Shown here: positions 1 to 9,646 of the stretch, piece after piece
Position numbering within the stretch: position 1 is the first letter of the stretch
Layout: each line of letters begins with the position of its first letter
From: Allobrachymonas chironomi DSM 19884
GTDB lineage: Bacteria; Pseudomonadota; Gammaproteobacteria; Burkholderiales; Burkholderiaceae_C
Length of the DNA: 64,000 nucleotides
NCBI RefSeq assembly: GCF_000374625.1
Contig: NZ_KB894765.1
Coordinates: forward strand, 124,001-188,000
Direction of reading: 5' to 3'
The notes under the pieces: generated by a model
The model's database searches: none
What the model saw: the letters and a program-made list of their open reading frames with translations, nothing else
What the model was told of the DNA's origin: nothing
Program-made: the position numbers and the translations under genes

Positions 1-463
1 CTTCATCACGCCAGACCAGGCGCTCGACCGCAGTGCCATGCGCGATCTGGCCTTTCGCCATCCGGATGCGCGCAAGCAGCTCGAAGCCATCATCCACCCG
101 CTGGTACTGCAGCAGGTACGCCAGCAAGCGCAGGCCGCCATCGCCAGCGGTACCCGCGTCATCGTCTACGACATCCCGCTGCTGACCGAATCCGGCCACT
201 GGCGCCAGCGCCTGCAGCAGGTCGTGGTGGTCGATTGCGACACGGAGACGCAGATTGCCCGTGTCATGCAGCGCAACCAGCTGGAGCGTCCTGCCGTCGA
301 AGGCATCATCGCCTCGCAGGCCACGCGCACGCAGCGTCGCCAGATCGCCGATGCGGTGCTCTGCAACGGGGCCGGCATCAGCCTGGCCGCACTGCAGGCG
401 CAGACGCGTGCGCTGGCACGGCGTTTCGGACTTATCATTGACGCCAAAGGAAACCCGGCGTGA
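1..463 (+). CDS. coaE: Dephospho-CoA kinase, 3' part (partial at window edge)
   Basis: Dephospho-CoA kinase carries out the last, ATP-dependent step of coenzyme A synthesis in the cytoplasm. The frame is open from base 2, so the gene begins outside the window and the ATG at 38 is internal; about 153 C-terminal residues are visible and the P-loop end is missing. Family marks that can be seen are the IIHPLV segment and DIPLLTES, which matches the PLLFE region of CoaE proteins. The end shares the four bases GTGA with the start of zapD, so the two genes are probably translationally coupled. In related bacteria coaE commonly sits between type IV pilus genes and zapD; the upstream side cannot be checked here. 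Confidence 0.93.
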   Translation, partial: FITPDQALDRSAMRDLAFRHPDARKQLEAIIHPLVLQQVRQQAQAAIASGTRVIVYDIPLLTESGHWRQRLQQVVVVDCDTETQIARVMQRNQLERPAVEGIIASQATRTQRRQIADAVLCNGAGISLAALQAQTRALARRFGLIIDAKGNPA

Positions 464-1215
464 TCCAGTACGAATACCCCTTCAACGAACGCATCCGCAC
501 CTATTTGCGGCTGGAACACCTGTTTGGCCATTACGCCGAACTGTCTGTGCGGGACACGCCGGTCGATCACCACTACGCGCTCTACAGCCTGTTCGAGATT
601 CTCGAAATCACCAGCCGCTCCGACCTGAAAAAGGAGATCATGCTGGATCTGGACCGGCTGCGCCACCAGCTCGCCGGCTGGCGCGACAACCCGGCCGTGG
701 CACAAGGCACGCTGGACCGCCTGATGCGCGAAGCCGATGTCTGCTTCCGCCTGCTGGAACACATGCCGGGCAAGATCGGCCACAGTATCACCAGCAACGA
801 CTGGCTGATGGCGCTGCGCAGCCGCATCGCGATTCCCGGCGGCACCTGCGAATTCGACCTGCCGGCCTACCACGCCTGGCAGCATCTGCCCGAAACCCGG
901 CGCAAGACCGATCTGAAGCACTGGATGGCCGGCCTCCACCCGGTATCCGACAGCATCCGGCTGCTGCTGAGCCTGGTGCGCAACGGTGGTCACACCCAGC
1001 GCATGACGGCGCAAAACGGCCAGTTCCAGCTCAACCTGCCACAGGCGCGCAGCTTCCAGCTGCTGCAGCTCGCGCTCGACCCGGTGCACCAGGTGATCCC
1101 GGAAATCAGCGCCAACCGCCTGCTGGTCTCGGTGCGCATGATGCGCCAGGATGCCGATGGCCACCTGACGCTGCACCCGATTGATGTCAGCTTCGAGTTG
1201 ACGCTGTGCGCCTGA
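460..1215 (+). CDS. zapD: Cell division protein ZapD
   Basis: ZapD (DUF1342 family) binds and cross-links FtsZ filaments and so stabilises the cytokinetic ring. The 251-residue product has the usual family length and opens with the characteristic YEYPFNERIRTYLRLE segment; the rest is predicted soluble and mostly helical. The start is GTG at 460, overlapping the coaE stop, with an AAAGGA ribosome site about eight bases upstream. It is followed after 12 bases by yacG, giving the coaE-zapD-yacG order typical of Betaproteobacteria. No signal peptide or membrane segment is visible. Confidence 0.95.
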   Translation: MIQYEYPFNERIRTYLRLEHLFGHYAELSVRDTPVDHHYALYSLFEILEITSRSDLKKEIMLDLDRLRHQLAGWRDNPAVAQGTLDRLMREADVCFRLLEHMPGKIGHSITSNDWLMALRSRIAIPGGTCEFDLPAYHAWQHLPETRRKTDLKHWMAGLHPVSDSIRLLLSLVRNGGHTQRMTAQNGQFQLNLPQARSFQLLQLALDPVHQVIPEISANRLLVSVRMMRQDADGHLTLHPIDVSFELTLCA

Positions 1216-1227
1216 CCCAGACTGCCC

Positions 1228-1473
1228 ATGTCCCGACCTGATTCCGACTCTGATCCCTCTTCCGGTGCCACGCCCGCTTTCAGCGAGCGCATCGTGCGCT
1301 GCCCGCAATGCGGTGGCGACAGCGTCTACGCCCCGTCCAACCCCTGGCGCCCGTTCTGCAGCGAACGCTGCCGCAAGATCGATCTGGGCGCCTGGGCCAA
1401 CGAGGAGTACCAGATGCCGGACAACACCCCGCCGGACGGCCTGCTGCCCGATGAACCCATGCCCCGGCACTGA
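1228..1473 (+). CDS. yacG: DNA gyrase inhibitor YacG, zinc-binding
   Basis: YacG is a small zinc protein that binds GyrB and inhibits DNA gyrase in E. coli. The 81-residue product has the four metal cysteines as CPQC (C25, C28) and FCSERC (C44, C48), followed by the conserved IDLGAWA segment. The acidic, proline-rich tail is longer than the zinc core needs. It is the third gene of the coaE-zapD-yacG run, 12 bases after zapD. The ATG at 1228 is preferred because it begins just before the conserved core; the N-terminal 20 residues are Ser/Asp-rich and poorly conserved in the family. Confidence 0.93.
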   Translation: MSRPDSDSDPSSGATPAFSERIVRCPQCGGDSVYAPSNPWRPFCSERCRKIDLGAWANEEYQMPDNTPPDGLLPDEPMPRH

Positions 1474-1518
1474 TCGCCTGCCGCGCCCCAGCCCCCTGCC
1501 CTGACTCCCTGACCGACC

Positions 1519-3195
1519 ATGCCCGAACCGATCACCATGTCCTCCCCGGAGGCCCATCTCCCCGTCGTCATCGTCGGAGCCGGCCTGGCCGGGCTGGCCG
1601 TCGCCCTGCATCTGGCCGAATCGGTCCCCGTCATCATGCTGGCCAAGCGCAAGGTCGAGGAATCGGCCACCACGCGTGCGCAGGGCGGCATTGTCGGCGT
1701 GCTCGGCTCCGACGACAGCATCGAAAGCCATGTGCACGATACCCAGGAAGCAGGTGCCGGCATCGTCGATGAAGACACCGCACGCTTCATCGCGCAGAAC
1801 TCTGCCGATGCCATCGAGTGGCTGGTACAGCAAGGCGTCCCGTTCACCGAAGACCCCACCGGCCCGCTCGGCCTGCACCTGACGCGCGAAGGCGGCCACA
1901 CCGTGCGCCGCATTGCCCACGCCGCCGATGCCACCGGCAAGGCGATCCACGAATCGCTGCTGGCGCGGGTGCGCGAGCATCCCAACATCACGCTGCATGA
2001 ACGCTGGATGGCGATCGACCTGATCACCGACAAGCATCTGGGCGAACAGGGCCACTCCCCGATCAAGCACTGCTATGGCATTTACGTGCTGGATATCGAC
2101 AGGGATCAGGTCATGACGCTGCCGGCACGCGCCGTGGTGCTGGCCTCGGGCGGCGTCGGCAAGGTGTATCGCTACACCACCAACCCCGAAACCTCGACCG
2201 GCGATGGCATTGCCATGGCCTGGCGCGCCGGCTGCCGCGTGGGCAACATGGAGTTCATCCAGTTCCACCCGACCTGCCTGTACCACCCGGCAGAACGCAG
2301 CTTCCTGATCACCGAGGCACTGCGCGGCGAAGGCGGCATCCTCAAGCTGCCGCTGAAGGACGCCGACGGCAATATCCACGCCGAGCGCTTCATGCCGGGC
2401 CACCACCCGATGGCCGAGCTGGCCCCGCGTGACGTGGTGGCACGCGCGATCGACTTCGAGCTCAAGAAGCACGGCCTGGACTATGTCTGGCTGGACGCTA
2501 CCCATCTGGGTGCCGATTTCCTCAAGTCGCATTTCCCGACCATCTACCAGCGCTGCCTGGAACTGGGTATCGACATCACCAAAGACCCGATTCCGGTGGT
2601 GCCGGCAGCGCACTACACCTGTGGCGGTGTCGTCACCGATCTGGATGGCCGCTCCGACCTGCACCATCTGTATGCAGTTGGCGAAACCACCTATACCGGC
2701 CTGCACGGTGCCAACCGCCTCGCCAGCAACTCGCTGCTGGAATGCGTGGTGCTGGGCAAGAGCTGCGCCCTGGCCATCATGCAGCAGGATACCCATCACA
2801 ATCCGCTGCTGCCCGGCTGGGACGAAAGCCAGGTCGAGGATGCCGACGAACAGGTGGTGATTGCCCACAACTGGGACGAGCTGCGCCTGGTGATGTGGAA
2901 CTACGTCGGCATCGTGCGCACCACGCGCCGGCTGGAGCGTGCCAAGCACCGCATCCTGCTGCTGCGCGCCGAGATCGATGACTATTACGCCAATTTCCGC
3001 GTCAACCGCGACCTGCTGGAGCTGCGCAATCTGGTGGACTGCGCCGAGCTGATCGTGCGCAGCGCCCTGAGCCGGCACGAAAGCCGGGGCCTGCACTATA
3101 TCCGCGACTACCCGGACCTGTTGCCGGCCAGCTTCCCCACCATCCTGTTCAAGAATCTGGATCGCCGCAGCGGCAAGAAGAAAAAGGTGCGCTGA
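1519..3195 (+). CDS. nadB: L-aspartate oxidase NadB
   Basis: NadB oxidises L-aspartate to iminoaspartate using FAD, the first step of de novo NAD synthesis; NadA then condenses the product with dihydroxyacetone phosphate. The 558-residue protein has the N-terminal dinucleotide fold (VGAGLAGLAVALH, about residues 19-31), the AQGGI flavin segment, the QFHPTCLY active-site strand, and GLHGANRLASNSLLE near the FAD ribityl chain, all typical of the succinate dehydrogenase/aspartate oxidase family. It ends with a lysine-rich tail. An alternative ATG at 1537 would shorten it by six residues; neither has a clear ribosome site. Its stop overlaps the start of the next gene by one base. The other two pathway genes, nadC and nadA, lie 2-4 kb away on the opposite strand. 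Confidence 0.95.
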   Translation: MPEPITMSSPEAHLPVVIVGAGLAGLAVALHLAESVPVIMLAKRKVEESATTRAQGGIVGVLGSDDSIESHVHDTQEAGAGIVDEDTARFIAQNSADAIEWLVQQGVPFTEDPTGPLGLHLTREGGHTVRRIAHAADATGKAIHESLLARVREHPNITLHERWMAIDLITDKHLGEQGHSPIKHCYGIYVLDIDRDQVMTLPARAVVLASGGVGKVYRYTTNPETSTGDGIAMAWRAGCRVGNMEFIQFHPTCLYHPAERSFLITEALRGEGGILKLPLKDADGNIHAERFMPGHHPMAELAPRDVVARAIDFELKKHGLDYVWLDATHLGADFLKSHFPTIYQRCLELGIDITKDPIPVVPAAHYTCGGVVTDLDGRSDLHHLYAVGETTYTGLHGANRLASNSLLECVVLGKSCALAIMQQDTHHNPLLPGWDESQVEDADEQVVIAHNWDELRLVMWNYVGIVRTTRRLERAKHRILLLRAEIDDYYANFRVNRDLLELRNLVDCAELIVRSALSRHESRGLHYIRDYPDLLPASFPTILFKNLDRRSGKKKKVR

Positions 3196-3827
3196 TGCCG
3201 CTGCTGCCACCGGATGTCTTGTTGGGGTTTTTCGGCGTGGCCGTGCTGCTATCGCTGTCGCCGGGACCGGACAACCTGTTCGTGATCACGCTGTCGGCCA
3301 CGCGCGGCGTGCGTGCCGGGTTGTGGGTGGTGCTGGGGCTGTGCAGCGGCCTGATCGTACACACGCTGGCAGTAGCGCTGGGCGTGGCGGCGCTGGTGGC
3401 GGCTTCGGCCACGGCCTTTACCGTGCTCAAGCTGGCCGGTGCGGCCTATCTGCTGTATCTGGCCTGGGGAGCTTGGCGCGCACCCGTGGGCCCGGCTGGC
3501 CAGCTGGCCGCCCCCAGCCTGACGCCGCTGCAGGCCTGGAGTCGCGGCGTGCTGATGAACCTGAGCAACCCCAAGGTGATCCTGTTCTTTCTGGCGCTGC
3601 TGCCACAGTTTGCCAGTGCCAACCGCGGCAGCGTGGCCCTGCAGACCTTCTGGCTTGGCCTGGTCTTCATTGCGGCGGCAGGGCTGATCTTTTCCATGCT
3701 GGCCCTGCTGGCAGGCGGTATCGGGCAGAAGCTGCAGCGCTCCGCCAGGGCCCAGCGCTGGCTCAATCGCAGCGCCAGCGTGGTGTTTGTGGGCATGGCG
3801 GCCAAGTTGCTGGTGTCACAGCGCTGA
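3195..3827 (+). CDS. LysE-family amino acid exporter
   Basis: This 210-residue protein belongs to the LysE/RhtB family of inner-membrane exporters of amino acids and related metabolites. The conserved SPGPDNLFVI segment sits near the N-terminus (about residues 18-27), and the hydrophobic profile fits about six membrane helices. The start codon overlaps the nadB stop (TGATG), suggesting co-expression with nadB. The substrate cannot be read from the sequence. It converges on sstT with only 15 bases between the stop codons and no clear terminator. Confidence 0.88.
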   Translation: MPLLPPDVLLGFFGVAVLLSLSPGPDNLFVITLSATRGVRAGLWVVLGLCSGLIVHTLAVALGVAALVAASATAFTVLKLAGAAYLLYLAWGAWRAPVGPAGQLAAPSLTPLQAWSRGVLMNLSNPKVILFFLALLPQFASANRGSVALQTFWLGLVFIAAAGLIFSMLALLAGGIGQKLQRSARAQRWLNRSASVVFVGMAAKLLVSQR

Positions 3828-3842
3828 TTGCTAAGCCGACAT

Positions 3843-5051
3843 TCAGCGTGCCCGCATCACCGGATCAGCCGCGGCAGTGAACAGCACATCGGTGGACGAG
3901 TTCAGCGCCGTCTCGAATGCATCCTGCAGCACACCGATCACAAAGCCGACACCCACCACCTGCATGGAAATGTCGTTCGGAATGCCAAACAGGCTGCAAG
4001 CCATGGGAATCAACAGCAGCGAGCCACCGGCCACGCCGGAAACGCCACAAGCAGCAATGGATGCCACCAGGCACAGCAGCAGCGTGGTACCGAAATCGAC
4101 CGGGATTCCCAGCGTATGCACGGCAGCCAGCGTCAGCACGTTGATGGTCACCGCTGCTCCGGCCATGTTGATGGTTGCACCCAGCGGCAGCGAAATGGCA
4201 TAGGTGTCGCGGTTCAGCCCCAGGCGCTTGGCCAACTCCATGTTCACCGGGATGTTGGCCGCGGAACTGCGCGTGAAGAATGCCGTCACGCCGCTTTCGC
4301 GCAGACAGGTGAACACCAGCGGGAAGGGATTACGGCGCGTCATGAACCAGACGATCAGCGGATTCACCACCAGCGCCACGATCAGCATGCAGCCGATCAG
4401 CAGGCCCAGCAGCTGCACATACTGCTTCAGCACATCCCAGCCGGAAGTCAGGATGGCGTCGACCACCAGGCCCATCACGCCAAACGGTGCAAAGCGGATC
4501 ACCAGCCGCACCACCCAGGAAACAGCATCCGACACATCGCCCAGCAGCTTGCGCGTGGTGCCATCCGCATGACGCAGACCCAGACCGATCACCACTGCCC
4601 AGGTCAGCACCCCGATGTAGTTGGCATGCATCAGCGCCTTGACCGGGTTGTCGACCATGCTCAACACCAGGTTTTTCAGCACCTGCAGCACGTCACCGGG
4701 CGGCGACAGTGCTTCAGCCACCGGCTTCAGGGTGAGCTCCATCGGGAACAGGAAACTGCCGCCGGCTGCCACCAGCGCCGCAGCAAAGGTGCCGACCGCA
4801 TACAGGATCAGGACCGTCCCCATATTGGTCTCCACGCCCTTCTGGTGGTTGGCAATGGAAGACATCACCAGCACGAACACCAGCAGCGGTGCCACCGCCT
4901 TGAGCGCCCCCACGAACAGGGTACCAAACAGGATGGTGGCGCGTGCCGCCTCCGGCCACAGCATAGCCAGCGCAATGCCGACCACCAACCCCATGAAAAT
5001 CTGCACCACCAGCGAACCATGCCGAATGAAATGCCTGATCGAATCCATCAT
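3843..5051 (-). CDS. sstT: Serine/threonine:sodium symporter SstT
   Basis: SstT is an inner-membrane sodium-coupled importer of serine and threonine of the dicarboxylate/amino-acid:cation symporter family. The protein (about 402 residues) is strongly hydrophobic, with the family segments [13 protein letters not shown] and the glycine/alanine-rich [14 protein letters not shown] region near the C-terminus. I chose the ATG at 5051 because a good ribosome site (GGGAGGAG, positions 5059-5066 on the minus strand) lies seven bases upstream; a TTG at 5054 and an ATG at 5048 are alternatives. About 240 bases separate it from nadC, so it may have its own promoter. Confidence 0.93.
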   Translation of the reverse strand: MMDSIRHFIRHGSLVVQIFMGLVVGIALAMLWPEAARATILFGTLFVGALKAVAPLLVFVLVMSSIANHQKGVETNMGTVLILYAVGTFAAALVAAGGSFLFPMELTLKPVAEALSPPGDVLQVLKNLVLSMVDNPVKALMHANYIGVLTWAVVIGLGLRHADGTTRKLLGDVSDAVSWVVRLVIRFAPFGVMGLVVDAILTSGWDVLKQYVQLLGLLIGCMLIVALVVNPLIVWFMTRRNPFPLVFTCLRESGVTAFFTRSSAANIPVNMELAKRLGLNRDTYAISLPLGATINMAGAAVTINVLTLAAVHTLGIPVDFGTTLLLCLVASIAACGVSGVAGGSLLLIPMACSLFGIPNDISMQVVGVGFVIGVLQDAFETALNSSTDVLFTAAADPVMRAR

Positions 5052-5232
5052 CAAACTGCTCCTCCCAGGACAGCGACCGGATCACGGCACGCCATCACGT
5101 CTTGTGGCCGGCCTCTTCCGCTTGGGACAAGGCCGGGGAAGCCGCAATTCTAGGAGAAAGCGGATAGCTGGCGTACAACTTGCCACGTCGGAAGCAGTGC
5201 CATCTGTGGCATTCGCGCCACCCTCGAAAGCC

Positions 5233-5256
5233 CATGCCTGGCAATGCACAGGCATG
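5233..5256. repeat. Inverted repeat between sstT and nadC
   Basis: Two perfect 8-base arms, CATGCCTG and CAGGCATG, are separated by eight bases. A second short palindrome, TTTTCCGGAAAA (5277-5288), lies between it and the nadC stop codon. On the minus strand the pair could form hairpins after nadC, but there is no T-run, so termination is only a possibility; an operator for sstT is the alternative. Confidence 0.45.
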
Positions 5257-5290
5257 CAAAAGTGTCTTCAGGCCTGTTTTCCGGAAAATA

Positions 5291-6160
5291 TCATCCGAAA
5301 GAGCTCAGCCCGACGATACGCAGCGAGTAATCCGTCGCCACCACATCCTTGGTCAGCTTGCCGATGGAAATACGATCCACACCGGTAGCGGCGATGTTGC
5401 GCAAGGCATCAAGGCTGATGCCGCCCGATGCTTCCAGCAAGGCCCGGCCAGCCGTCAGTGCGACCGCTTCGCGCATCGCTTCGAGCGTGAAGTTGTCCAG
5501 CAGCACGCTGGTGGCACCCGCGTCCAATGCCTGCTGCAGCTGATCCATGCGTTCCACCTCGATCTGGATCTCGACGCCGGCATTCAGCGCGCGGGCATTC
5601 TCCAGCACCTGCGGGATGCCGCCGGCTGCCGCAATATGGTTTTCCTTGATCAGAATGCCATGCCACAGTGCCAGGCGCTGGTTCTGGCCACCACCCACGC
5701 GCACGGCATACTTCTGTGCCTGGCGCAGGCCGGGAATCGTCTTGCGCGTATCCAGCACGGCGCAGGCGCGGCTGGAGGCGCCTTCAATCGCTGCGGCATA
5801 ACGGCGCGTGACGCTGGCCGTGCCGCTCAACAACTGCAGGAAATTGAGCGAAGCACGCTCGGCCGTCAGGATGGAGCGCGCATCGCCGTGGATATGGCAC
5901 ACATCGGTATCGGCCTGCATCAGCTCGCCTTCGGCATAGTGCCAGTCCATGCGCAGCTCCGGATCCACTCCGTGCATGCAGCCCTCGAACCAGTCGCGGC
6001 CACACAGCACGGCCTGTTCGCGTACCAGCACGCGTGCCTGCACCGGACGCGGGCTCGGCACCAGCTGGCCGGTCCAGTCACAGACACCGATATCCTCCAT
6101 CAGCGCATCACGGATGTTGCGTGCGCGCGCCTGTTCCAGGCTTTCGTTGCATTCGAACAT
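5291..6160 (-). CDS. nadC: Nicotinate-nucleotide pyrophosphorylase NadC
   Basis: NadC (quinolinate phosphoribosyltransferase) converts quinolinate and PRPP to nicotinate mononucleotide, the third committed step of de novo NAD synthesis. The 289-residue protein has the DTRKTIPGLR segment and the quinolinate-binding GG.NQRL and LIKENH motifs, and ends with the ISIGKLT barrel strand. The start is the ATG at 6160, seen with a GGGAGG ribosome site five bases upstream; a GTG at 6184 would overlap nadA and is less likely. It directly follows nadA with a 10-base gap, so nadA and nadC form an operon. Confidence 0.95.
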   Translation of the reverse strand: MFECNESLEQARARNIRDALMEDIGVCDWTGQLVPSPRPVQARVLVREQAVLCGRDWFEGCMHGVDPELRMDWHYAEGELMQADTDVCHIHGDARSILTAERASLNFLQLLSGTASVTRRYAAAIEGASSRACAVLDTRKTIPGLRQAQKYAVRVGGGQNQRLALWHGILIKENHIAAAGGIPQVLENARALNAGVEIQIEVERMDQLQQALDAGATSVLLDNFTLEAMREAVALTAGRALLEASGGISLDALRNIAATGVDRISIGKLTKDVVATDYSLRIVGLSSFG

Positions 6161-6170
6161 GCGGCCTCCC

Positions 6171-7307
6171 TTACGCTGCACCAATACCCGGCGTCATGCC
6201 ACTCAGACGGCCACCGTCCCTGACCACCAGCGCATCCGGATTCGCCTTGACGAAATCCAGCATGCGCGTAATGCAGCCCTCGGCCTTGCGACCGATGTCG
6301 GGATCGACAAAGACTTCGCCGCTGCCTTGTTCCAGGCAATCCACCACGCCCTGCAGCGCGTTCATGGCCATCCAGGGACAGTGGGCGCAGCTCTTGCAGG
6401 TGGCGCTGTTGCCGGCAGTGGGCGCCTCGATCAGATTCCGCCCCGGAGCCAGCTGGCGCATGCGATGCATGATGCCCTTGTCCGTGGCAACGACAAAGGT
6501 GTCGCCTTCGGCACCGTCGATCACTGCCTTGAGCAACTGTGAAGTCGAGCCAACCACATCGGCCTGCTGCACCACGCTGGTAGGCGATTCGGGATGCACC
6601 AGAATCTTCGCCCCGGGGTACTGCTGGCGCAGCAGCTCCAGCTCCAGCCCCTTGAACTCGTCATGCACGATGCAGGCACCCTGCCACAGCAGCATGTCGG
6701 CGCCGGTCTGCTGCTGGATGTACTTGCCCAGATGGCGATCCGGAGCCCACAGGATTTTTTCGCCCTGCTCTTTCAGGTGGTTGACGATGGCCAGTGCACA
6801 GGAGCTGGTGACCATCCAGTCGGCACGCGCCTTGACGGCTGCGCTGGTGTTGGCATACACCACCACCTTGCGGTCCGGATGGGCATCGCAGAAGGCGCTG
6901 AATTCGTCGATCGGACAGCCCAGATCCAGCGAACAGGTGGCATCCAGATCGGGCATCAGCACGGTTTTTTCCGGGCTCAGGATCTTGGCCGATTCCCCCA
7001 TGAAACGCACGCCAGCCACCACCAGCGTCTGCGCCTCGTGGTCACGGCCAAAACGCGCCATCTCCAGCGAATCGGACACGCAGCCACCCGTGGCCAGCGC
7101 CAGATCCTGCAAGTCGCCATCCACATAGTAGTGCGCCACCAGAACGGCGTTGCGGGCCTTGAGCAGCTCGGCGCTCTTCTGCATCAATGCATCGCGTTCG
7201 GCCGGACTCAACTGCGGCGGCACCTTGGCCCAGGCATGGGCGGTGCAGGTCGCGCCTTCGGCGTCCTGCAGCGGAAAATCAAACTGGCGGACAGGGGATT
7301 CAGTCAT
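6171..7307 (-). CDS. nadA: Quinolinate synthase NadA
   Basis: NadA condenses iminoaspartate with dihydroxyacetone phosphate to quinolinate and carries a 4Fe-4S cluster held by three cysteines. Candidate ligands are in ATCSLDLGC (C125/C131), [10 protein letters not shown] (C212) and [10 protein letters not shown] near the C-terminus. The length of 378 residues is that of the longer bacterial NadA form. It is the first gene of a nadA-nadC pair. Upstream is a short intergenic gap of about 100 bases before the MutT gene, which is on the same strand. Confidence 0.95.
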   Translation of the reverse strand: MTESPVRQFDFPLQDAEGATCTAHAWAKVPPQLSPAERDALMQKSAELLKARNAVLVAHYYVDGDLQDLALATGGCVSDSLEMARFGRDHEAQTLVVAGVRFMGESAKILSPEKTVLMPDLDATCSLDLGCPIDEFSAFCDAHPDRKVVVYANTSAAVKARADWMVTSSCALAIVNHLKEQGEKILWAPDRHLGKYIQQQTGADMLLWQGACIVHDEFKGLELELLRQQYPGAKILVHPESPTSVVQQADVVGSTSQLLKAVIDGAEGDTFVVATDKGIMHRMRQLAPGRNLIEAPTAGNSATCKSCAHCPWMAMNALQGVVDCLEQGSGEVFVDPDIGRKAEGCITRMLDFVKANPDALVVRDGGRLSGMTPGIGAA

Positions 7308-7406
7308 GATAGGTCTCTCACTTTCACTGGGGGCGTGCCGGAACAGGCCTGCAACGCCATTGCCGCGTATTGTCGCGCAGATTGGAGTCTGTCCGGGGCA
7401 GCAAGT

Positions 7407-7880
7407 TCAACCGGCACGCTCCTGCGTCAACCAGTCCAGCACCGGAATCGTGCCCGGCAGCACCGGATCGACCTGCACCGGCAACTGCTGCCAGCTGTAA
7501 TGCTGGCCTTCATGCATGCACAACTCGCCCTCCCAGGCCGTCACCTTGCAAAAATGCAGCTGCACCAGCGCATGCGGGTAATCGACCACGCTGTCGCGCC
7601 AGCGCTGTACCGCCGTGATGCGTACACCGATTTCTTCCTGCAGCTCGCGGCACAAGGCCTGCTCCACCGATTCGCCCTGCTCCAGCTTGCCACCCGGAAA
7701 CTCCCAGTAGCCGGCATAGACCTTGCCCGGCGGGCGACTGGTCAGCAGAAAACGGCCATCAGGCTGCAGCAGCACGCCAACAGCCACCTGCACCAGCTTC
7801 CGCGGTTCGCCGGCGGCAGCATCGCCACGCGGCCGATCCGCATCGGCCACCAGCGGCCGGGCTTCGGTATAGGTACTCAT
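7407..7880 (-). CDS. mutT: MutT-type NUDIX hydrolase (8-oxo-dGTP diphosphatase family)
   Basis: The 157-residue protein has a complete NUDIX box (GGKLEQGES, then RELQEEIGV) and the MutT-like EFPGGK and SRPPGKVYAGYWE segments, so it probably cleans 8-oxo-dGTP from the nucleotide pool. The ATG at 7880 is chosen because it shares ATGA with the stop of the upstream DUF815 gene and because the preceding open frame is a shadow of that gene. Two proteins encoded by overlapping genes suggest one transcript. Specificity for 8-oxo-dGTP is inferred from family, not proven. Confidence 0.88.
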   Translation of the reverse strand: MSTYTEARPLVADADRPRGDAAAGEPRKLVQVAVGVLLQPDGRFLLTSRPPGKVYAGYWEFPGGKLEQGESVEQALCRELQEEIGVRITAVQRWRDSVVDYPHALVQLHFCKVTAWEGELCMHEGQHYSWQQLPVQVDPVLPGTIPVLDWLTQERAG

Positions 7881-8761
7881 GCCGACTGCCTCCCGGCATA
7901 GTCCTTGGCAAACTGGAAGGCCACACGGCCACTGCGCGAACCGCGCTCCAGCGCCCAGACCAGCGCTTCGGGTCCGGCTGCCTCCAGCGCCGCCTCCGCC
8001 ACGCCCAGGCTGCGCAGCCACTGGCGCACAATCGCCAGATACTCGTCCTGGCTGAACGGATAAAAGCTGATCCACATGCCAAAGCGCTCCGACAGGGAGA
8101 TTTTTTCTTCCACCACTTCGCCGGGGTGCACCTCGCCATCAGCGGTGTGCTGGTAGCTGAGGTTTTCCTTCATGTACTCGGGCAGCAGATGGCGACGATT
8201 GCTGGTGGCGTAAATCAGCACATTCGGCGTGGCAGCTGCCACCGAGCCATCGAGCATCGATTTGAGCGCCTTGTAGCCGATTTCGCCCTCGTCAAAACTC
8301 AGGTCATCGCAGAAGATGATGAACTTTTCCGGGCGCTGTGCCACCAGCTCGGCAATGTCCGGCAGGTCCACCAGATCGGTCTTGTCGACCTCGATCAGGC
8401 GCAGGCCGCGATCGGCATAAGCGTGTAGGCAGGCGCGCACCAGGGATGACTTGCCGGTCCCGCGCGAACCGGTCAGCAGCACGTTGTTGGCCGGTCGGCC
8501 AGCCACGAACTGCTCGGTATTGCGCACCAGACGCTCCTTCTGGCCGTCGATTTCCTGCAGGTCCTGCAGCGCCATGGCCGCCACGTGCCGCACCGGCTCC
8601 AGCACTCCGACCTGCCCCATCATGCCGCGCGCACGGCGGCGGTAGCGGAAAGCGATGGAGGCATCCCAGTCCGGTTGCTGCAAGGGCTGCGGCAGCACCT
8701 GCTCCAGTCGCTCCAGCACGGATTCGGCACGCATCAACAGTTTTTCAAAGGCTACATTCAT
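7877..8761 (-). CDS. DUF815 family AAA-like ATPase
   Basis: A 294-residue ATPase of the DUF815 family. Walker A is LTGSRGTGKSSL (about residues 97-108) and Walker B is IIFCDDLSF (about residues 148-156), followed by the family segment YATSNRRHL that resembles sensor 1. The N-terminal 80 residues are helical and basic. No biochemical role is established for the family; relatives are often annotated simply as ATP-binding. The stop overlaps the start of mutT. A rho-independent-like hairpin separates the gene from rplI upstream. Confidence 0.85.
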   Translation of the reverse strand: MNVAFEKLLMRAESVLERLEQVLPQPLQQPDWDASIAFRYRRRARGMMGQVGVLEPVRHVAAMALQDLQEIDGQKERLVRNTEQFVAGRPANNVLLTGSRGTGKSSLVRACLHAYADRGLRLIEVDKTDLVDLPDIAELVAQRPEKFIIFCDDLSFDEGEIGYKALKSMLDGSVAAATPNVLIYATSNRRHLLPEYMKENLSYQHTADGEVHPGEVVEEKISLSERFGMWISFYPFSQDEYLAIVRQWLRSLGVAEAALEAAGPEALVWALERGSRSGRVAFQFAKDYAGRQSA

Positions 8762-8821
8762 CTTCTTGCACGGGTGATTGGCTACAGGGAATCAAGCATA
8801 CATCAGTCGCCGGCATGACAA

Positions 8822-8848
8822 AGGCCGCCGGGTTTCCCCTGGCGGCCT
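8822..8848 (-). terminator. Hairpin after rplI
   Basis: Arms AGGCCGCC and GGCGGCCT pair perfectly over eight base pairs, extended by two to three more into a small T-rich loop. Read on the minus strand it lies 32 bases after the rplI stop and is followed by a short T-rich run (TTGTC). It probably ends the rpsF-priB-rpsR-rplI transcript before the DUF815 gene. Confidence 0.65.
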
Positions 8849-8879
8849 GTGTCTGTGTGCTAGCGCTGGTGCGCGTGTA

Positions 8880-9332
8880 TCAGGCGGTTTCGCCGTACAC
8901 GACCACGTTCACGTCCACCACCACGTCGGTGTGCAGAGCCACCTGGACCGTGTTGTCGCTCACGGTCTTGATCTGACCGTTGGGCATGCGGATCTGGGAC
9001 TTGTGCACTTCGTAGCCTTGCTTGACCAGTTCGTCAGCAATGTCGTGGTTGGTCACGGAACCGAACAGGCGGCCATCCACACCAGCCTTCTGGGTCAGCT
9101 TGATGGACAGACCTTCCATCTTCTGGCCCTGGGCTTCGGCAGCAGCCAGCTTCTCGGCAGCGGCCTTCTCCAGTTCGGCGCGCTTGGCTTCGAACTCTTT
9201 CAGGGCAGCTTCGGTAGCACGGCGGGCACGACCGGAGGGGATCAGGAAGTTGCGGGCGAAGCCGTCCTTGACCTTGACCACATCACCCAGGTTGCCCAGG
9301 TTCACGACTTTGTCGAGCAGAATGATTTGCAT
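8880..9332 (-). CDS. rplI: 50S ribosomal protein L9
   Basis: L9 binds 23S rRNA at the L1-stalk side of the large subunit. The 150-residue protein begins with the invariant [13 protein letters not shown] and has GFARNFLIP, both hallmarks of the N-terminal domain; a helical connector rich in Ala/Glu/Lys (about residues 45-75) links to the C-terminal domain ending with DVNVVVYGE. It is the last gene of the rpsF-priB-rpsR-rplI operon, 17 bases after rpsR. Confidence 0.98.
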   Translation of the reverse strand: MQIILLDKVVNLGNLGDVVKVKDGFARNFLIPSGRARRATEAALKEFEAKRAELEKAAAEKLAAAEAQGQKMEGLSIKLTQKAGVDGRLFGSVTNHDIADELVKQGYEVHKSQIRMPNGQIKTVSDNTVQVALHTDVVVDVNVVVYGETA

Positions 9333-9349
9333 GATTGGGACTCCTTGGC

Positions 9350-9625
9350 TTAGATCTTGTGCTGATCGGTGTAGGGCAGCAGGGCCAGGAAACGGGCGCG
9401 CTTGATGGCGGTGTTCAGCTGGCGCTGGTAGATCGCGCGGGTGCCGGTCAGGCGGGCCGGGATGATCTTGCCGTTTTCGGCGATGAAATCACGCAGCGTG
9501 TCCACGTCCTTGTAGTCGATTTCCTCGACCTTGGCGACGGTGAAACGGCAGAAACGCTTGCGCTTGAACAGCAGGGATTGGGTGTTGCGCTTGGGACGCT
9601 TGTCTTTGTTGCTCTTGAAGGCCAT
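9350..9625 (-). CDS. rpsR: 30S ribosomal protein S18
   Basis: S18 forms a heterodimer with S6 on the platform of the small subunit. The 91-residue protein contains the conserved [16 protein letters not shown] and RAIYQRQL segments. The N-terminus is basic and about 15 residues longer than in E. coli, as is usual in Betaproteobacteria. It lies between priB (21-base gap) and rplI. Confidence 0.98.
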   Translation of the reverse strand: MAFKSNKDKRPKRNTQSLLFKRKRFCRFTVAKVEEIDYKDVDTLRDFIAENGKIIPARLTGTRAIYQRQLNTAIKRARFLALLPYTDQHKI

Positions 9626-9646
9626 GATGGACTCCTGAAAATCTGT

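Noticed and set aside
166-3210. A 1014-codon open frame on the minus strand, opposite coaE, zapD, yacG and nadB
   Set aside because: It is a shadow in GC-rich DNA. The opposite strand has four recognisable genes with ribosome sites and conserved motifs; the shadow shows only low-complexity Ala/Gln/His sequence.
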